A stretch of DNA of 64,000 bases. It comes from Marinobacter azerbaijanicus. GTDB taxonomy: Bacteria > Pseudomonadota > Gammaproteobacteria > Pseudomonadales > Oleiphilaceae. The notes beneath the pieces are model-generated. The model was not told the origin of the DNA and made no database searches. It was given only the letters and a program-made list of their open reading frames with translations. The stretch spans positions 248,001 through 312,000 of the forward strand of contig NZ_JASSVS010000001.1 of the NCBI RefSeq assembly GCF_030250645.1. The letters run 5' to 3'. Below are positions 63,824 through 64,000 of this stretch, in pieces. The position numbers were made by a program, and so were the translations under genes. The stretch's first letter is position 1. Each line of letters starts with the position of its first letter.

Positions 63824-64000
63824 TTAAAGGTTTGGGTCCTCGGTCAAAAGCCCATCAAAATAAGCGATGGTTTTGATCAGCCCCTCTTTTAATTCAACGG
63901 TTGGCTGCCAACCCAACTCGGTTCTGGCTTTCGTGATATCTGGGCAACGTTGCCTGGGATCGTCCTGCGGGAGTGGCAGGTAGTCGATGCGGGATTTTGA
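63824..64000 (-). CDS. UDP-glucuronate decarboxylase-like SDR, 3' part
   Basis: The last 58 codons of a minus-strand gene that continues beyond the window. It reads [20 protein letters not shown], then [14 protein letters not shown] and a TIAYFDGLL tail, ending [14 protein letters not shown]...LGW.P is the C-terminal signature of UDP-xylose synthases and related extended SDRs. A UDP-glucose 4-epimerase-type identity cannot be excluded. It probably supplies a nucleotide sugar to this locus. Confidence 0.75.
   Translation of the reverse strand, partial: SKSRIDYLPLPQDDPRQRCPDITKARTELGWQPTVELKEGLIKTIAYFDGLLTEDPNL

Noticed and set aside
41384..64000. Genomic island with integrase
   Set aside because: No integrase, excisionase or repeat of the tRNA 3' end was recognised in the visible part.

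Overview
The window reads as a chromosomal segment of a marine gammaproteobacterium, most like Marinobacter or a close relative. This is inferred from the XrtA/PEP-CTERM-type exopolysaccharide genes, a prpB-prpC-acnD-prpF-prpD methylcitrate pathway under a GntR regulator, an opgH glucan locus, and the general codon style. No rRNA, CRISPR array, phage or integrase is visible. One tRNA gene (Val, anticodon GAC) lies at 41275-41351.

Layout. (1) 1-12.3 kb is an exopolysaccharide locus of the exosortase-associated (XrtA/EpsH) type, almost all on the minus strand: initiating sugar transferase, Wza/EpsE-like export lipoprotein, Wzz/EpsF-like chain-length protein, a tyrosine-kinase-like ATPase with a ruined P-loop, a beta-barrel protein, polysaccharide deacetylase, three glycosyltransferases, an adenylate-forming enzyme and, on the plus strand, an SDR reductase. 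The leftmost 2 kb is more AT-rich. (2) 12.4-18.3 kb is a patchwork inside the propionate region: a broken PEP-CTERM gene, prpD, a truncated secreted-protein gene, a transposase tail, a PEP-CTERM von Willebrand A protein, a secreted TPR protein and a second TPR tail. Sigma-54-type -24/-12 sites precede both PEP-CTERM loci. (3) 18.4-25.7 kb is the rest of the 2-methylcitrate operon (gntR-prpB-prpC-acnD-prpF), with palindromic repeats in every intergenic gap and a clear promoter/operator before gntR. (4) 25.7-32 kb holds an AI-2E-type permease, opgH, a small overlapping gene, a decayed opgG and a barrel-only TpsB-like protein. (5) 32.3-41.2 kb holds galU, a small unknown gene, and a compact uncharacterised cluster: RibD-C reductase, membrane flippase-like protein, glycosyltransferase-methyltransferase fusion, pterin-synthase-like protein, MDR dehydrogenase, CDP-alcohol phosphatidyltransferase and YceI. 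An EamA transporter follows. (6) After the tRNA, 41.4-64 kb is an O-antigen or second surface-polysaccharide locus: CDP-glucose pathway genes rfbF, rfbG and rfbH, a C-methyltransferase, an SDR with an altered catalytic motif, a glycoside hydrolase lipoprotein, a flavoprotein of UDP-galactopyranose-mutase type, a Wzx flippase, a sulfotransferase, and a tightly overlapping run of glycosyltransferases. It ends in the 3' part of a UDP-glucuronate-decarboxylase-like gene.

How the parts fit. The first locus should initiate, polymerise, export and trim an extracellular polysaccharide that in other bacteria accompanies PEP-CTERM proteins; the exosortase itself is not in the window. The methylcitrate genes convert propionyl-CoA plus oxaloacetate to pyruvate and succinate, with AcnD and PrpF replacing or supplementing PrpD. 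The last locus should make a CDP-linked deoxysugar, possibly C-methylated, and assemble it into a sulfated glycan. The strongest candidate for something undescribed is the 33.5-39.5 kb cluster, whose combination of pterin/flavin-type enzymes with glycolipid-type enzymes suggests an unusual lipid-linked product.
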